A stretch of DNA of 19,553 nucleotides from Candidatus Neomicrothrix sp. UBA2983. GTDB lineage: Bacteria; Actinomycetota; Acidimicrobiia; Acidimicrobiales; MedAcidi-G1. The stretch is from the NCBI GenBank assembly GCA_002346745.1, contig DEAL01000028.1, positions 1-19,553 of the forward strand. The letters run 5' to 3'. Each line of letters opens with the position of its first letter. Position 1 is the first letter of the stretch. Under the pieces are notes generated by a model. It had not been told where the DNA came from and searched no databases. It saw nothing but the letters and a program-made list of their open reading frames with translations. The position numbers were made by a program, and so were the translations under genes. Positions 7,445 to 15,231 of this stretch are shown piece by piece.

Positions 7445-7807
7445 GGGCGGTGCGGTTCCGCCGAACCGGTCGCCCCGGTCGCTGCCGGCCACCACGGCCA
7501 GGCGCGCGACCGCAGTCGCTTGCGCCCGCCCCACCCTCACCTCCACGACAACCCGTCCCCCGCCATGCTCGAACGACACGAACCGTGCCCCGTTGGCGGC
7601 CGCCAGCCGGAAGGCCTCGGGTCGGGCCCGATCGGGACTGGCGACGGCAGCCAGAGCGGCGGCGTCAGCCGCCGTGCGGGCCTGTGCCCGATCGACGGCA
7701 ATCCGGCCCAGTTCGGTGGCCAGAACCGCCAGACCGGCGGCCAGCACCAGCAGCACCGCCGCGAAGGGCAGCACCTGTCCCCGGTCGCCCCGGATTGGCC
7801 GTCCCAT
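7442..7807 (-). CDS. TadE/TadG-like pilus-assembly-type membrane protein
   Basis: 121 residues from ATG 7805-7807, with a strong Shine-Dalgarno (GGGAGGTG) about 4 nt upstream. The N-terminus RGDRGQVLPFAAVLLVLAAG, with one membrane helix (~13-33) followed by a helix ending in RAQARTAADAAALAAV (40-55), is typical of actinobacterial TadE/TadG-like and related secretion-neighbourhood proteins. The remainder (~55-121) is a small soluble part probably facing outward. Such proteins are minor pilins or pilin-like components of Flp/Tad systems, but no other tad gene is in this window, so a pilus role here is uncertain. It lies 72 bp after gyrA and its stop codon is embedded in the promoter-like element of the next gene. 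Confidence 0.65.
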   Translation of the reverse strand: MGRPIRGDRGQVLPFAAVLLVLAAGLAVLATELGRIAVDRAQARTAADAAALAAVASPDRARPEAFRLAAANGARFVSFEHGGGRVVVEVRVGRAQATAVARLAVVAGSDRGDRFGGTAPP

Positions 7808-7879
7808 GGCCCACCTCCCGCCGGTCGTGCCGGTCGTGCCGACGCCGGTTCTGGTGGGGGAAGTGGTGCGTGGGGCCCG

Positions 7880-10345
7880 TCAGTCGTCGGCGTCGGCGTC
7901 GACGGGCACCCTGGAGATGGCCGCCACCTGGTGGCCCGCGTCGGGGGTCATGACGCGCACGCCGGTGGCGTCGCGGCCCTGGACCGAGATCTCGGTGACC
8001 GGCATGCGGATGATGACGCCACCGGTGCTCACGATGAACACGTGGTCGTCCTCGGAGACGACCACGGCGCCCGCGACCGACCCCCGATCGTCGGTGGTGC
8101 GGATGCCGCGCACCCCGAAGCCGTCCCGGCCCTTGGTGGCGAATTCGTCGAGGGCGGTCCGCTTGCCGAACCCCTCGGCGCTGACGTGCAGGATGGTGCA
8201 CTCGGGACGAGCCACGGCACACGAGACCAGCTCGTCGTCGTCCCGGAATCGCATGCCCTTGACGCCGGCGGCGTCCCGGCCCATCGCCCGCACGGCGCTC
8301 TCGGCGATCCGCAGGGTCTGGCCGGTGCGCGAGACCAGCAGCAGGTCGTCGTCGCCGTTGGTGGGCACCACCTCGACGACCTCGTCGCCGTCCTTGAGGC
8401 GGATGGCGATCAGCCCGGTCCGCAGCGACGAGTCGTAGGCCGTGAACTTGGTCTTCTTGACGCGGCCGTTGCGCGTGGCGAAGAAGAGGAACCGGTTGGT
8501 CTCGTAGTCGCGGGTGTCGATGACCGCCTGGATGCGTTCGTCCGGCTTCAGCGGCAGCAGGTTCACGGCGGCGATGCCCCGTGCTGTGCGGCTGGCCATC
8601 GGGACCTCGTGGGCCTTGAGCCGGTAGACGCGGCCCCGGTTGGAGAACAACAGCAGGAACGAGTGCGCCGTGGTATGGATCAGGTGGGCGACGTAGTCCT
8701 CATCGCGGAGCCGGGCCCCCGCCACGCCGCGTCCACCGCGACCCTGGGTGCGGAACTCCGCCACCGCGGTGGTCTTGACATAGCCGGCGGCGCTCATCGT
8801 GAACACCAACTCCTCATCGTCGATGAGGTCCTCGATGTCGAGATCGCCCGGATCGTGGACGAACTCGGACCGACGCGGCGTGGCGTACGTCGAGCGGATC
8901 TCGATCAGTTCCTCCTTGAGCACCTCGCGCAGGCGTCCCTCGTCGGAGAGGATCGCCTCGAGTTCGGCGATCTCGACGACCAGTTCGGCCAGGCGTTCCT
9001 CGAGGTTCGCCCGGCCCAGCCGGGTGAGGCGGACCAGTTGCATGTCGAGGATGTGGTTGGCCTGGACCTCGGAGAACTCGTACGGGCCGGTCATCAGCCC
9101 CTCGCGGGCGGCAGCCCGGTCGGCGGAGCCGCGGATGAGGGCGATGATGGCGTCGATGTCGCCGAGTGCCGTCAGGAGCCCCTCGGTGATGTGTGCCTCG
9201 GTCCGGGCCCGCTCGAGCCGGTGCTCGGATCGGCGGCGGATGACCTCGATCTGGTGGGTGACGTAGGCGTCCAGCAGCTCGCGCAGGTTCAGGGTCCGCG
9301 GCACGCCATCGACCAGCGCCACGGCGTTCACCGAGAACGTGGTCTGGAGCGGCGTCCGCTTGAAGAGGTTGTTGAGGATCACCAGTGCCGCGGCGTCCCG
9401 CTTGAGGGTGATGACGATCCGGGTGGCGCCCTGCGAGGACTCGTCATTGACGTCGGCGATGCCCTCCAGTTCGCGGCCGTCGACGAGGTCGCGGATCTTG
9501 CCCATGATCTGGTTCGGGCTGGCCTGGTAGGGCAGTTCCGACACGATGATCCGGCTGGACCTCGGGCCCTCCTCGATGTCGGTGCGGGCCCGCAACCGGA
9601 CCGTGCCTCGCCCGGTGCGGTAGGCGTCGGCGATGCCCGCCCGGCCGAGGATCAGGGCCCCCGTCGGAAAGTCGGGGCCCGGGAGGTGTGCCATGAGGTC
9701 GTCAGGGGTGGCGTCCGGGTGGTCGACCAGGTGGACGGTGGCGTCGATGACCTCGCCCAGGTTGTGGGTGGGGATGTTGGTGGCCATGCCGACCGCGATG
9801 CCCTGGCTGCCGTTCACGAGCAGGTTCGGAAACCGGGCCGGCAGCAGTTCGGGCTCGGCGAACTCGCCCGAGTAGTTGTCGACGAAGTCGACGGTTTCCT
9901 CGTCGATGCCGTCGAGGAGGGCGAGGGCGATCGGATCCAACCGGCACTCCGTGTAGCGGGGCGCCGCCGGGGCGTCGTCCGGCGAGTAGCCGAAGTTGCC
10001 CTTCGGGTGCACCAGTGGGTGACGCAGGCTGAAGTCCTGGGCCATCCGGACCAGCGCGTCGTAGATGGCCTGGTCGCCGTGCGGGTGGTACTTGCCCATC
10101 ACCTCGCCCGTCACCCGGGCGCACTTCATGGTGGGCCGGTCGGGTCGGGCCCCGAGGTCGTACATCCCCCAGAGGATCCGGCGGTGCACCGGCTTGAGGC
10201 CGTCACGGGCGTCGGGCAGGGCCCGGGCCACGATGACCGACATGGCGTAGTCGAGGAACGACTGCTCCATCTCCTCCTGGATCTCGATCGGTTCGATCGA
10301 GCCGGAGGGCAGTTCCTGGGCTGGCGTGTCGGTGGTGTCGCTCAT
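7880..10345 (-). CDS. gyrA: DNA gyrase subunit A
   Basis: 821 residues. With GyrB it forms the A2B2 gyrase that introduces negative supercoils using ATP. The breakage-reunion domain begins QEEMEQSFLDYAMSVIVARALPD in outline (residues ~24-45), with KPVHRRILWGMYD (51-63), the quinolone-resistance region YHPHGDQAIYDALVRMAQ (86-103) and the catalytic Tyr131 in RYTECRL. The GyrA-box QGRGGRG (534-540) in the C-terminal DNA-wrapping domain marks it as gyrase rather than topoisomerase IV. Notable: Gln92 occupies the place of E. coli Ser83, while Asp96 (E. coli Asp87) is kept, and the usual LVDGQGNFGS segment reads LVHPKGNFGY. It follows gyrB after 34 bp without a clear Shine-Dalgarno, so co-transcription with gyrB is likely. 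Confidence 0.98.
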   Translation of the reverse strand: MSDTTDTPAQELPSGSIEPIEIQEEMEQSFLDYAMSVIVARALPDARDGLKPVHRRILWGMYDLGARPDRPTMKCARVTGEVMGKYHPHGDQAIYDALVRMAQDFSLRHPLVHPKGNFGYSPDDAPAAPRYTECRLDPIALALLDGIDEETVDFVDNYSGEFAEPELLPARFPNLLVNGSQGIAVGMATNIPTHNLGEVIDATVHLVDHPDATPDDLMAHLPGPDFPTGALILGRAGIADAYRTGRGTVRLRARTDIEEGPRSSRIIVSELPYQASPNQIMGKIRDLVDGRELEGIADVNDESSQGATRIVITLKRDAAALVILNNLFKRTPLQTTFSVNAVALVDGVPRTLNLRELLDAYVTHQIEVIRRRSEHRLERARTEAHITEGLLTALGDIDAIIALIRGSADRAAAREGLMTGPYEFSEVQANHILDMQLVRLTRLGRANLEERLAELVVEIAELEAILSDEGRLREVLKEELIEIRSTYATPRRSEFVHDPGDLDIEDLIDDEELVFTMSAAGYVKTTAVAEFRTQGRGGRGVAGARLRDEDYVAHLIHTTAHSFLLLFSNRGRVYRLKAHEVPMASRTARGIAAVNLLPLKPDERIQAVIDTRDYETNRFLFFATRNGRVKKTKFTAYDSSLRTGLIAIRLKDGDEVVEVVPTNGDDDLLLVSRTGQTLRIAESAVRAMGRDAAGVKGMRFRDDDELVSCAVARPECTILHVSAEGFGKRTALDEFATKGRDGFGVRGIRTTDDRGSVAGAVVVSEDDHVFIVSTGGVIIRMPVTEISVQGRDATGVRVMTPDAGHQVAAISRVPVDADADD

Positions 10346-10379
10346 GCGTGCGTGGCTGGGGTCAGGCGGCGGAGGCGGT

Positions 10380-12305
10380 TCAGATGTCGAGGAACCGGAC
10401 GTCCTGGGCGTTTATCTGGATGAACCGCTTCCGACTCTCCACGTCGTCGCCCATGAGCGTGGAGAACACCTCGTCGGCGATGGCCGACTCCTCGACGGAC
10501 ACCTGTAGGAGGCTGCGGGTGGCCGGGTTCATGGTGGTCTCGCGGAGTTCCCCGAAGTCCATCTCGCCGAGGCCCTTCAGGCGTTGGAACTCGCGCTTGT
10601 GGTTCGGATTGTCGGCGAGGAAGGCGTCCTTGGCGTGGTCGTCCTTCAGGTAGACCTTCTCGCGGCCCACGATCGTGGAGTAGAGGGGCGGCTGGGCGAT
10701 GTAGACGTGGCCACCCACGACCAGGGCCTTCATGTTCCGGTAGAAGAACGTCAACAGCAGCGTGCGGATGTGGCTGCCGTCGACGTCAGCGTCGCAAAGC
10801 AGGATCACCTTGTGGTACCGGATTCGGTCCACGTCGAAGTCGTCGCCGTAGCCGACGCCGATGGCCTGGATCAGCGTCTGTATCTCGTTGTTGTCGAGCA
10901 TCCTCTCGGGGCGCGCCCGCTCAACGTTGAGGATCTTGCCGCGGATCGGAAGGATCGCCATGGTGCGGGGATCACGGGCCTGGACGGCCGAGCCGCCGGC
11001 CGAGTCACCCTCGACGATGAACAACTCGCACTCGCGGGGCTCGCGCGAGGCGCAGTCCTTGAGTTTGTCGGGCATGCCGGCGCCGTCGAGCGCCGACTTG
11101 CGTCGGGCCGACCGCCGGGCCTCCTGGGCGGCGATTCGTGCCCGCTGGGCGTTGACGGCCTTCTGGGCGATGCGCTTCGCCTCGGACGGATGCTCCTCGA
11201 GCCACCGGCCCAGGTGGTCGTTGGTCGCCCGCTGCACGAGCGAGCGAATCGAGACGTTGCCCAGTTTTGACTTGGTCTGCCCCTCGAACTGGGGTTCCGC
11301 CAACCGGACGCTGATGATGGCGGTGAGCCCCTCGCGTATGTCCTCGTTCTGGAGCTTGTCGTCGCCGTTCCTGAACAGTCCCTTGCTCGCGACGTACCGG
11401 TTGACCACCCCGGTGAGGGCGCTACGGAAGCCCTCCTCGTGCATGCCGCCTTCGATGGTGTTGATGCCGTTGGCGAAGGAGTGGAGGCCGTCGGTGTTGA
11501 AGCCGGTGTTCCACTGGAAGGCGACCTCGACCTCCTGTTCCTCCTCGGCCTGTTCGTAGTAGCCGACGACAGCGAACAGGGACTCCTTGCTGGCGTTGAC
11601 GTGCGCCACGAAATCGCGGATGCCGCCCTCGTAGCAGAACGACTGCTCGGTCTGCTCGTCGCCCCGCTCGTCGTGGACCGTGATCTCGAGTCCCCGGTTG
11701 AGGAATGCCATCATCTGGAAGCGCTCGACCAAGGTCTGGAGGCGGAACGTGGTCTCGTCGAAGATGGCCGGGTCGGGCCAGAAACGGACGGTGGTGCCGG
11801 TACGACCGTCGGGCGACGGCCCCACCTCCTTGAGGCGGGTCACGAGGTGGCCGCCGCCGGAGAACTCCATGTAGTGGCGGCGGCCCTCACGGTCGATCTC
11901 GACCTCGACTCGGGCGGACAAGGCATTGACGACGGAGACGCCCACGCCGTGGAGGCCGCCGGAGATCTTGTAGCCCTCCCCGCCGAACTTGCCGCCGGCG
12001 TGGAGGACGGTGAGCACCACCTCAGCGGCGGTGAGGTCCTCGTACTGGGGGTGGCGGTCGACGGGGATGCCGCGGCCGTCGTCGCTGACCTCGCACCCGC
12101 CGTCCTCCAGGAGTCGGACCGAGATGCTGCGGCAGTGTCCGGCCATCGCCTCGTCGACGCTGTTGTCGACGACCTCCCACACGAGGTGGTGCAGGCCCGT
12201 CGGACCGGTGGAGCCGATGTACATGCCGGGCCGCTTCCGGACGGCCTCGAGGCCTTCCAGGACGGTGATGTCGGCGGCGCTGTAGGAGGTCTCTGCGCTG
12301 GTCAT
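10380..12305 (-). CDS. gyrB: DNA gyrase subunit B
   Basis: 641 residues. It is the ATPase subunit of gyrase. The GHKL ATPase domain shows Glu45 in WEVVDNSVDEA, DDGRGIP (75-81) and the ATP lid GGLHGVGVSVVNALS (116-130). The transducer domain follows. The TOPRIM domain has EGDSAGG (432-438), PIRGKILNVE (453-462) and the metal-binding DADVDG (505-510). The C-terminal GyrA-interaction region contains LKGLGEM (576-582). The length fits GyrB without the large enterobacterial insert. The start at ATG 12303-12305 is forced, since an in-frame stop lies upstream before any other start. No good Shine-Dalgarno is present; the ATG overlaps the TGA of a short leader ORF (12302-12412), suggesting coupled translation. 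Confidence 0.98.
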   Translation of the reverse strand: MTSAETSYSAADITVLEGLEAVRKRPGMYIGSTGPTGLHHLVWEVVDNSVDEAMAGHCRSISVRLLEDGGCEVSDDGRGIPVDRHPQYEDLTAAEVVLTVLHAGGKFGGEGYKISGGLHGVGVSVVNALSARVEVEIDREGRRHYMEFSGGGHLVTRLKEVGPSPDGRTGTTVRFWPDPAIFDETTFRLQTLVERFQMMAFLNRGLEITVHDERGDEQTEQSFCYEGGIRDFVAHVNASKESLFAVVGYYEQAEEEQEVEVAFQWNTGFNTDGLHSFANGINTIEGGMHEEGFRSALTGVVNRYVASKGLFRNGDDKLQNEDIREGLTAIISVRLAEPQFEGQTKSKLGNVSIRSLVQRATNDHLGRWLEEHPSEAKRIAQKAVNAQRARIAAQEARRSARRKSALDGAGMPDKLKDCASREPRECELFIVEGDSAGGSAVQARDPRTMAILPIRGKILNVERARPERMLDNNEIQTLIQAIGVGYGDDFDVDRIRYHKVILLCDADVDGSHIRTLLLTFFYRNMKALVVGGHVYIAQPPLYSTIVGREKVYLKDDHAKDAFLADNPNHKREFQRLKGLGEMDFGELRETTMNPATRSLLQVSVEESAIADEVFSTLMGDDVESRKRFIQINAQDVRFLDI

Positions 12306-12412
12306 CCGACGGTTCCCACCCGGGTCTCCAAGACGGTTCTGCTCGAGGGAGGATTTCCCGTCGCCTCAGTGCGGTTGGCGGTGCAAAACCGCAGGTCAGA
12401 GGTCATGTTCAC
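12302..12412 (-). CDS. Putative gyrB leader ORF, 36 residues
   Basis: Reading from GTG 12410-12412 (or ATG 12404-12406) this ORF ends in a TGA that overlaps the gyrB ATG (ATGA, 12305-12302). A TAGACT -10-like hexamer lies 9 nt before the GTG, so this would be the first ORF on a near-leaderless transcript. Codon third positions are G/C in 27 of 36, lower than the surrounding genes, so coding is uncertain. It could serve translational coupling or attenuation of gyrB. No family recognised. Confidence 0.3.
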   Translation of the reverse strand: MNMTSDLRFCTANRTEATGNPPSSRTVLETRVGTVG

Positions 12413-12503
12413 GACGCAACCAGTCTACCAGCCGCACCCCGGATAGGCCGTCATTCCACCACCGGAACAACCCCTCCCGGACCGTCCGCCCGGACAGGTT
12501 CAT
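12396..12503 (-). CDS. Putative 35-residue ORF coupled to dciA
   Basis: The ATG (12503-12501) overlaps the dciA TGA (12502-12500) as ATGA. It reads MNLSGRTVREGLFRWWNDG..., Trp/Leu/Arg-rich and amphipathic, ending REHDL. G/C occupies the third position in 28 of 35 codons, nearly all of them in the first two thirds. The frame is different from dciA, whose own C-terminus already looks complete. The end of the ORF spans the TAGACT element upstream of gyrB. It may be a real small protein or a chance frame. Confidence 0.35.
   Translation of the reverse strand: MNLSGRTVREGLFRWWNDGLSGVRLVDWLRREHDL
12422..12427 (-). promoter_or_regulatory. Candidate -10 element of gyrB
   Basis: TAGACT on the minus strand, identical to the hexamer in front of the DUF3566 gene. 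It lies 9 nt before the leader-ORF GTG and about 116 nt before the gyrB ATG. It sits in the 194-bp gap between dciA and gyrB, the only gap in the dnaN-gyrA run large enough for an internal promoter. Confidence 0.4.
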
Positions 12504-12823
12504 CCACCCGTCTGCGGGGCCACCTTGGCGGTCACGGCGGTGATGCGCCCGGGTCCCACGAGGGCCTCGATGCGGTCCAGCAGTTGCCGTTCGAGCCATC
12601 GCAGCTGGCTGGCCCAGGCGGGGTCCTCGACCCGCACGATCAACTCGGGACCGCGGACGGCGACCGCCACGATCCGGCTGGCCAGCTCCGGTCCGATGAT
12701 CTCCGGCCATGACTCGAGGATCGACGCGGTGGCGTCGATCTCAGGCGAGCCCATGCCCGACAACAGCCGTTCGAGCGACCGGCGCAACGGCACCGGGCCC
12801 GTTGCGTCCCGTGGCCCGGTCAC
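12500..12823 (-). CDS. dciA: DUF721 / DciA-family protein (replicative helicase loading factor)
   Basis: 107 residues from GTG 12821-12823, which overlaps the recF TGA by four bases (GTGA), so translation is coupled. The reading frame is open further upstream but that part is a shadow inside recF. The conserved core IDATASILESWPEIIGPELA (~30-50), then VRGPELIVRVEDPAWASQLRW and LLDRIEALVGPG, matches DUF721. The family includes DciA, which interacts with and helps load the DnaB helicase in bacteria lacking DnaC/DnaI. Its place between recF and gyrB is the standard one in actinobacteria (the Rv0004 position in M. tuberculosis). The mycobacterial homologues carry a longer N-terminal part; this one is short. 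Confidence 0.85.
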   Translation of the reverse strand: MTGPRDATGPVPLRRSLERLLSGMGSPEIDATASILESWPEIIGPELASRIVAVAVRGPELIVRVEDPAWASQLRWLERQLLDRIEALVGPGRITAVTAKVAPQTGG

Positions 12824-13908
12824 GTCGCCGAGTCCTCGACGACCAGGCCGTCGGCGATACGCAGCACCCGATCGGCACCAACCCCCGGCGGGAGGTCGCC
12901 AGCGGCGGTCACGAGGACCTGGGCCGCTGGAAGGAGGTCGACCAGGCGGGCCGCCCGACCGGCGTCGAGTTCCGAGAAGACGTCGTCCAGCACGATCACG
13001 GGCTCGTGGCCCAGGTGGTTCGCCAGGTGGCGGTGTCCACCCAGCCGCAGGGCCAGGGCCAGTGACCGCTGTTCGCCCTGGGAGGCGTGCGTGCGCGACG
13101 GCATGCCGTCCAACTCGACCACGAGGTCGTCGCGGTGTGGACCGACGGTGGTGACGCCGCGCCGCAGGTCGTCCTGCCTCGCGGCGACCAGGGCCGGTCC
13201 GAGGCCGACGGCCAACCATTCGGGCTCGTAACGCAGCAGGCCGGGCCGGTCGGCCCCGCCCAGGGAGGCCAGCACGGCGACCACCTCGGGGCCGAGGGAG
13301 ACCACCAGGTCCCGGCGGGCCACACCAAGGGCGTCGCCGACGCCGGTGAGCTTGTCGTCCCATACGTCGAGGGTCGACAGCACCTCCGGGGTGGCCCGGC
13401 CTCCGGACTGGCGCAGCAGGGCGTTGCGCTGTCGCAGGATCCGGTCGAGGTCGGCGAGCAAACCGTGGTTGATCGGGTGGGCAGCCACCAGCAGGTCGTC
13501 GAGGTACCGTCGCCGCTCCGCCGGGGCTCCCTTCACCATGGTCAGGTCGTCAGGCCCGAACACCGTGGCAACCAGGTGGCCCAGCAGGTCGCGGGTGCGT
13601 GTCACCCGGTTGCGGTTGACCTGCATCCGGCGCCGCCCCGATGTCGCCAGTTCCACCTCGAGGAGGGTTGTACGGCCGGCCTGTTCGACCTCGGCCCTGA
13701 GGATGGCCCGATCGGCACCGGTCCGGACCAGGGCCTCGGTTGGGACCCCGCGGAACGAGGCGCCGGTGGCCAACCAGGCCACGGCCTCGACCAGGTTGGT
13801 CTTGCCCTGGCCATTGTCGCCGATGACAGCGGTCCGCCCGTCGCCGAACGACAGGTCGACGGATGCCAGGTTCCGAAAGTCGGTGAGCGCCAGCCGCCGA
13901 ATCGGCAT
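12820..13908 (-). CDS. recF: DNA replication and repair protein RecF
   Basis: 362 residues, normal length. It is an SMC-like ATPase that acts with RecO/RecR to load RecA at single-strand gaps and stalled forks. Motifs: Walker A GDNGQGKT (30-37); GPHRDD (256-261); ABC signature SQGEQRS (276-282); Walker B VIVLDDVFSELD (304-315). The ATG at 13906-13908 begins the typical MPIRRLALTDFRNL N-terminus, in which FRNL is the family's conserved first turn. It lies 17 bp after dnaN with no clear Shine-Dalgarno, and its stop overlaps the dciA start, consistent with a dnaN-recF-dciA operon. Confidence 0.97.
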   Translation of the reverse strand: MPIRRLALTDFRNLASVDLSFGDGRTAVIGDNGQGKTNLVEAVAWLATGASFRGVPTEALVRTGADRAILRAEVEQAGRTTLLEVELATSGRRRMQVNRNRVTRTRDLLGHLVATVFGPDDLTMVKGAPAERRRYLDDLLVAAHPINHGLLADLDRILRQRNALLRQSGGRATPEVLSTLDVWDDKLTGVGDALGVARRDLVVSLGPEVVAVLASLGGADRPGLLRYEPEWLAVGLGPALVAARQDDLRRGVTTVGPHRDDLVVELDGMPSRTHASQGEQRSLALALRLGGHRHLANHLGHEPVIVLDDVFSELDAGRAARLVDLLPAAQVLVTAAGDLPPGVGADRVLRIADGLVVEDSAT

Positions 13909-13925
13909 CGGACGGCCGCGCCGGA

Positions 13926-15020
13926 CTACGAGACGCGGACAGGCATCAGCAGGTAGAGGAAGTCCTCGTCCTCGGTCCCGCGGATTACCGCCGGCTTGAG
14001 TGCGTCACAGGTCTCGAGGCGGAGCTCCTCGTCGGGACACACCTCGAGGCCCTGGATGAGGTACGTCGGGTTGAAGGCCACGGTTAGGTCCTCGCCCTCG
14101 TAGGTGGCATCGACGGTCTCCTGGGCCTGGCCGATGTCCTGGGTGATGGCGATGAGTTCGAGGCCGTCTGCTCCCATGGCCAAGCGCACCGGCGTGTTGT
14201 CCGTCGCCAGTAGCCGGACGCGACGCAGCGCGTCGAGGATGTCGTCCCGGGCCACGATCAGGGAGTTGGGGTGGTCGTCGGGAATCAATCCGCGGTAGTT
14301 CGGGTACTCCCCTTCGATGAGCCGGGTGACGATCTGCACGTCACCAACCGTGAAGATCGCCTCGCGCTCGCCGAGGCAGACCACCAGGTCGTTGGCATCG
14401 CCGAGGAGCCGGCCGACGACATCGAGGGCCCGCGACGGCACCAGGACCGTCTGGTCACGGCCCAGGACGCTGGTCCCGGGCAGGTCGCGCATGGCGAGCC
14501 GGTAGGAGTCGGTGGCCACGAAGCGCAGTCCGTCGTCCTCGGCGGCGAGGAGGACACCGGTGAGGATGGGGCGGCTGTCGTCGCCGCTCGCCGCGGACAC
14601 GACCTGGTCGAGTGCCGCAGCGACGCCGGCCGCCGAGAGGGTGACCTCGTCGCCGGCCGGCGGCTCGAACCGCGGGAACTCCTCGGATGCCAGCGTCCGA
14701 AGGCTGAAGTTCGAGCGTCCGGAGCCGATGCTGGCGCCGTCGTCCCCGATCTCCACCTCGACCTGGCCGCTGTCGAGTGCACGGGCGATGTCGGCCGCCA
14801 GCTTGGCCGGCATGACGGCGACGCCGTCCTCCTGGCCGCCGACCTCAGCGACGACGCGGACCGTGAGGTCGCCGTCGCTGCCTGTCACCGACAGCGCATC
14901 ACCGGCGAGGTGCAGGTGGATGCCACTGAACACCTGGTGTGAGGTACCACGGGTGGCCGCTGCACGGCTGGCGGTCGACAGCGCCCGGTCCAGGACGTCT
15001 CGCTCACAGCGGAATTTCAC
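13926..15020 (-). CDS. dnaN: DNA polymerase III beta subunit (sliding clamp)
   Basis: 364 residues in three repeated clamp folds. The dimeric ring tethers the replicative polymerase and many repair enzymes to DNA. Recognisable parts are the N-terminal MKFRCERDVLDRAL, the segment FSGIHLHLAGDALSVTGSDGD, the middle domain DSRPILTGVLL and FVATDSYRLAMRDL, FNPTYLIQGLEV in domain III, and the C-terminal YLLMPVRVS that ends near the protein-binding groove. The start is GTG 15018-15020 with a good Shine-Dalgarno (GAAGGGGAG, complement of 15027-15035) 6 nt upstream. It is separated from dnaA by a 211-bp region with DnaA-box-like motifs. Confidence 0.98.
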   Translation of the reverse strand: MKFRCERDVLDRALSTASRAAATRGTSHQVFSGIHLHLAGDALSVTGSDGDLTVRVVAEVGGQEDGVAVMPAKLAADIARALDSGQVEVEIGDDGASIGSGRSNFSLRTLASEEFPRFEPPAGDEVTLSAAGVAAALDQVVSAASGDDSRPILTGVLLAAEDDGLRFVATDSYRLAMRDLPGTSVLGRDQTVLVPSRALDVVGRLLGDANDLVVCLGEREAIFTVGDVQIVTRLIEGEYPNYRGLIPDDHPNSLIVARDDILDALRRVRLLATDNTPVRLAMGADGLELIAITQDIGQAQETVDATYEGEDLTVAFNPTYLIQGLEVCPDEELRLETCDALKPAVIRGTEDEDFLYLLMPVRVS

Positions 15021-15066
15021 AGGACACTCCCCTTCGGCTCGGCCGGGGTCTCATCGGGTAATAGCG

Positions 15067-15092
15067 AGAGTAGGCGTGTGGATTGTGGATGG
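15067..15092 (-). promoter_or_regulatory. Candidate dnaN promoter with tandem DnaA-box-like repeat
   Basis: TACTCT (15072-15067, minus strand) is a -10 candidate about 47 nt before the dnaN start. Immediately upstream are two adjoining direct copies of TGTGGAT on the plus strand (15077-15083 and 15084-15090). As nine-mers on the minus strand they read CAATCCACA and CCATCCACA, each two mismatches from TTATCCACA. DnaA bound here would overlap RNA polymerase. Confidence 0.4.
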
Positions 15093-15123
15093 AACAGCAT
15101 TTCCGCAGGTCGAGCGGTGATTC

Positions 15124-15206
15124 ATCGTCCACCGGTCGTCCACGCGCGTCCACAGTGTCTGGCGGCCGGCACGACCCGACTGTGGAGGATGGTCGATGCG
15201 TCCACA
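15124..15206. promoter_or_regulatory. Cluster of CGTCCAC motifs in the dnaN-dnaA gap (possible DnaA sites)
   Basis: CGTCCAC begins at 15126, 15137, 15147 and 15199; the first three are 11 and 10 bp apart. An opposite-strand TGTGGA is at 15181. The sites share the TCCAC core of DnaA boxes but lack the TTA/TTG half, so they would be weak boxes. The gap (15021-15231) has no other features apart from the dnaN promoter region. Confidence 0.4.
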
Positions 15207-15231
15207 GGTCCTCCTGGTCCCGTCCCCAACT

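Noticed and set aside
7820..7839. Short direct repeat (GTCGTGCCG twice) after gyrA
   Set aside because: Two copies of about 9 bp in GC-rich DNA, with no flanking structure; likely chance.
7103..10423. Plus-strand open frame of 1106 codons opposite gyrA, and a similar one opposite gyrB (11439-12446)
   Set aside because: They mirror the real genes codon by codon in GC-rich DNA; translations are Val/Gly/Asp/Arg-rich without recognisable folds, and the opposite strand encodes unmistakable gyrase subunits.
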